Source: Xestospongia muta
Taxonomy: Eukaryota; Porifera; Demospongiae; Haplosclerida; Petrosiidae
DNA length: 64,000 nucleotides
Assembly (NCBI GenBank): GCA_963693285.1
Contig: OY848917.1
Location: forward strand, 8,122,192-8,186,191
Direction of reading: 5' to 3'
The position numbers were made by a program, and so were the translations under genes. The notes beneath the pieces are model-generated. The model worked only from the letters and a program-made list of their open reading frames with translations, searched no databases and was not told the origin of the DNA. Shown here piece by piece: positions 62,560 to 64,000 of this stretch. Every line of letters starts with the position of its first letter. Position 1 is the stretch's first letter.

Positions 62560-64000
62560 TTTACCTTTATCTCTTTACATTTGATGTTACTACCTGACAT
62601 ATGGATTTATTATATAGTAGGAGGTAAATAACTATTAACTAATAAAATATAATTCATATCGTGGTATTTTTAGTCCTTTTGTTTCCTTCTTTATATTTGA
62701 ACTTACAACCTGACATACAGATGTGTTATACAATAGCACATAATTGTGATATATTGTAGTATAATAAGTAACTATTAACTAATGAAATATGATTATTTTG
62801 AAAGTTTGTTTAGACCTTTTGTTTCCTTCTCTTCCCTTATATTTCATGTTACTACCTGGCCTACTGATGTATTATTATATAATAGCCAATAAGTCTGATC
62901 TATGGTAGTATAATAAGTAAACTATTAACAAATGAAATTGGTTTTCATCATTATTATATTTGGGTGGTTCTTGGTGTAACTTGACTATGATGACATCATA
63001 ATGAAATGACACATAGTGATGTCATCAAATGACACATAGTGATGTCATCATAGGACAAGTTGTTACATCATCAGTCAAGTTACACCAAGAAGCACCCTTT
63101 ATATTTAATGACATTACCTGATCTTTTGGTATATTATATAATAGTGGGTAAGTATGATCTATCTTAGTATTATAAGTAACTATTAACTAATGATTATGAC
63201 TATTGTCATAGTTGTTTATCCTTTTCGTTTCCTTCTCTATATTTGATGTTACTAACTGACACATGGATGTATTATTATATAATAGTGGGTACGTATGATC
63301 TATTGTAATATAATAAGTAACTATTTATTAATGAAATATGGTTATTGTCATAGTTTGTTTATCCATTTTGTTTCCTTCTCTACCTTTATATTTGATGTTA
63401 CTACCTGAATATGGACGTATTATATAATAGGATGTAAGTCTGATCTATTATAGTATAATAAGTAAATATTAATTATTGAAATATGATTATTGTCATAGTT
63501 TGTTTATCCCTTTTGTTTCTTTCTCTACCTTTATTTTGATGTTACTACCTGAATATGGACGTATTTTATTATAGAATGTAAGTCTAATCTATTGTAGTAT
63601 AATACGTAACTATTAATTATTAAAATATGATTATTGTCATAGTTTGTTTATCGTTTTTGTTTCCTTCTCTACCTTTATATTTGATGTTACTACCTGACAT
63701 ATCAATGTATTATATAACAGCCTGTAAGTATGATTTATTGTAATATAATAAGTAACTATTGATTATAGAAATATGGTTATTGTCATTGTTTGCTTAACAT
63801 TTTTGTTTCTTTCTCTAACTTTATATTTGATGTTACTACCTGACATATTTACGTATTATATAATAGATAGTAAGTCTGATCTATTGTAATATAATAAGTA
63901 ACTATTAATTATTGAAATATGGTTATTGTTATAGTTTGTTTATCATTATTGTTTCCTTCTCTACCTTTATATTTGATCTTACTACTTGACATATCAATGT
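62560..64000. repeat. ~145-bp tandem repeat array, runs off right end
   Basis: About ten imperfect units. Recurring parts are tttgatgttactacctgaca, attatataatag, agtataataagtaactatta and cctttatatttga. The spacing of gatgttacta is mostly 139-149 bp. The array is still continuing at 64000. Confidence 0.9.
62962..63097. mobile_element. Small MITE-like inverted-repeat element in the array
   Basis: The left end gggtggttcttggtgtaact is mirrored by agttacaccaagaagcaccc at the right end (about 25 bp, one mismatch), enclosing direct copies of 'gacacatagtgatgtcatca'. It interrupts one unit of the surrounding tandem array. Confidence 0.75.

Overview
The window looks like eukaryotic, animal nuclear DNA, AT-rich, with short GT-AG introns and many degenerate transposons. 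The collagen family present (signal peptide, about 13 Gly-X-Y triplets, Cys-rich C-terminal domain) is the short-chain 'C4-like' spongin-type collagen of sponges. Together with short introns and the transposon protein families seen, this points to a demosponge, possibly Amphimedon. The taxon is inferred, not proven. No rRNA, tRNA, operon or CRISPR array was seen.

Region 1 (1-38.2 kb) is a segmentally duplicated cluster. Six short-chain collagen loci lie on the plus strand, starting near 2652, 5909, 9483, 17937, 21558 and 37326. Between them, on the minus strand, lie broken multi-exon copies of the WAVE-complex subunit NCKAP1/HEM. Only the collagen at 9483-10355 is full length and open. Two others (5909, 21558) have lost the last four cysteines at rearrangement breakpoints, one (37326) carries a single nonsense codon, and two are deep pseudogenes. 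A unit of about 11 kb (7.05-18.14 kb) recurs at 19.14-37.5 kb. In the second copy about 2.9 kb is missing, and a 10.5 kb array of a ~135-bp satellite (22.34-32.86 kb) stands in its place, cutting off the 3' end of the collagen at 21558.

Inside the satellite, a 1683-bp DNA transposon (26502-28184) sits between TTAA target duplications. Its ~500-bp inverted repeats each hold the same coding first exon. The body encodes a domain resembling the C-terminal zinc-binding domain of P2X7-like proteins.

Region 2 (38.2-64 kb) is a transposon graveyard with a few candidate host exons. It holds a degenerate LINE with an endonuclease domain (40.2-42.6 kb, minus), a possible minus-strand gene built from duplicated ~66-bp Ser/Thr/Gln-rich exons (42.8-44.6 kb), and a fragment of an unclassified repetitive protein (45.6-46.5 kb). 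It continues with a P-element/THAP9-like transposase pseudogene (46.9-49.0 kb), a tandem duplication with a candidate exon (49.7-52.1 kb), a HARBI1-like DDE transposase remnant (55.6-56.3 kb) and a LINE 3' end with a trinucleotide tail (56.9-57.7 kb). Last come candidate exons near 59.2-60.2 kb interrupted by a perfect-hairpin MITE, and a ~145-bp tandem array running off the right end.

The functional content visible is one intact secreted collagen gene, perhaps two more with altered C termini, and uncertain exons. All calls come from reading translations by eye. Exon boundaries of pseudogenes are approximate.
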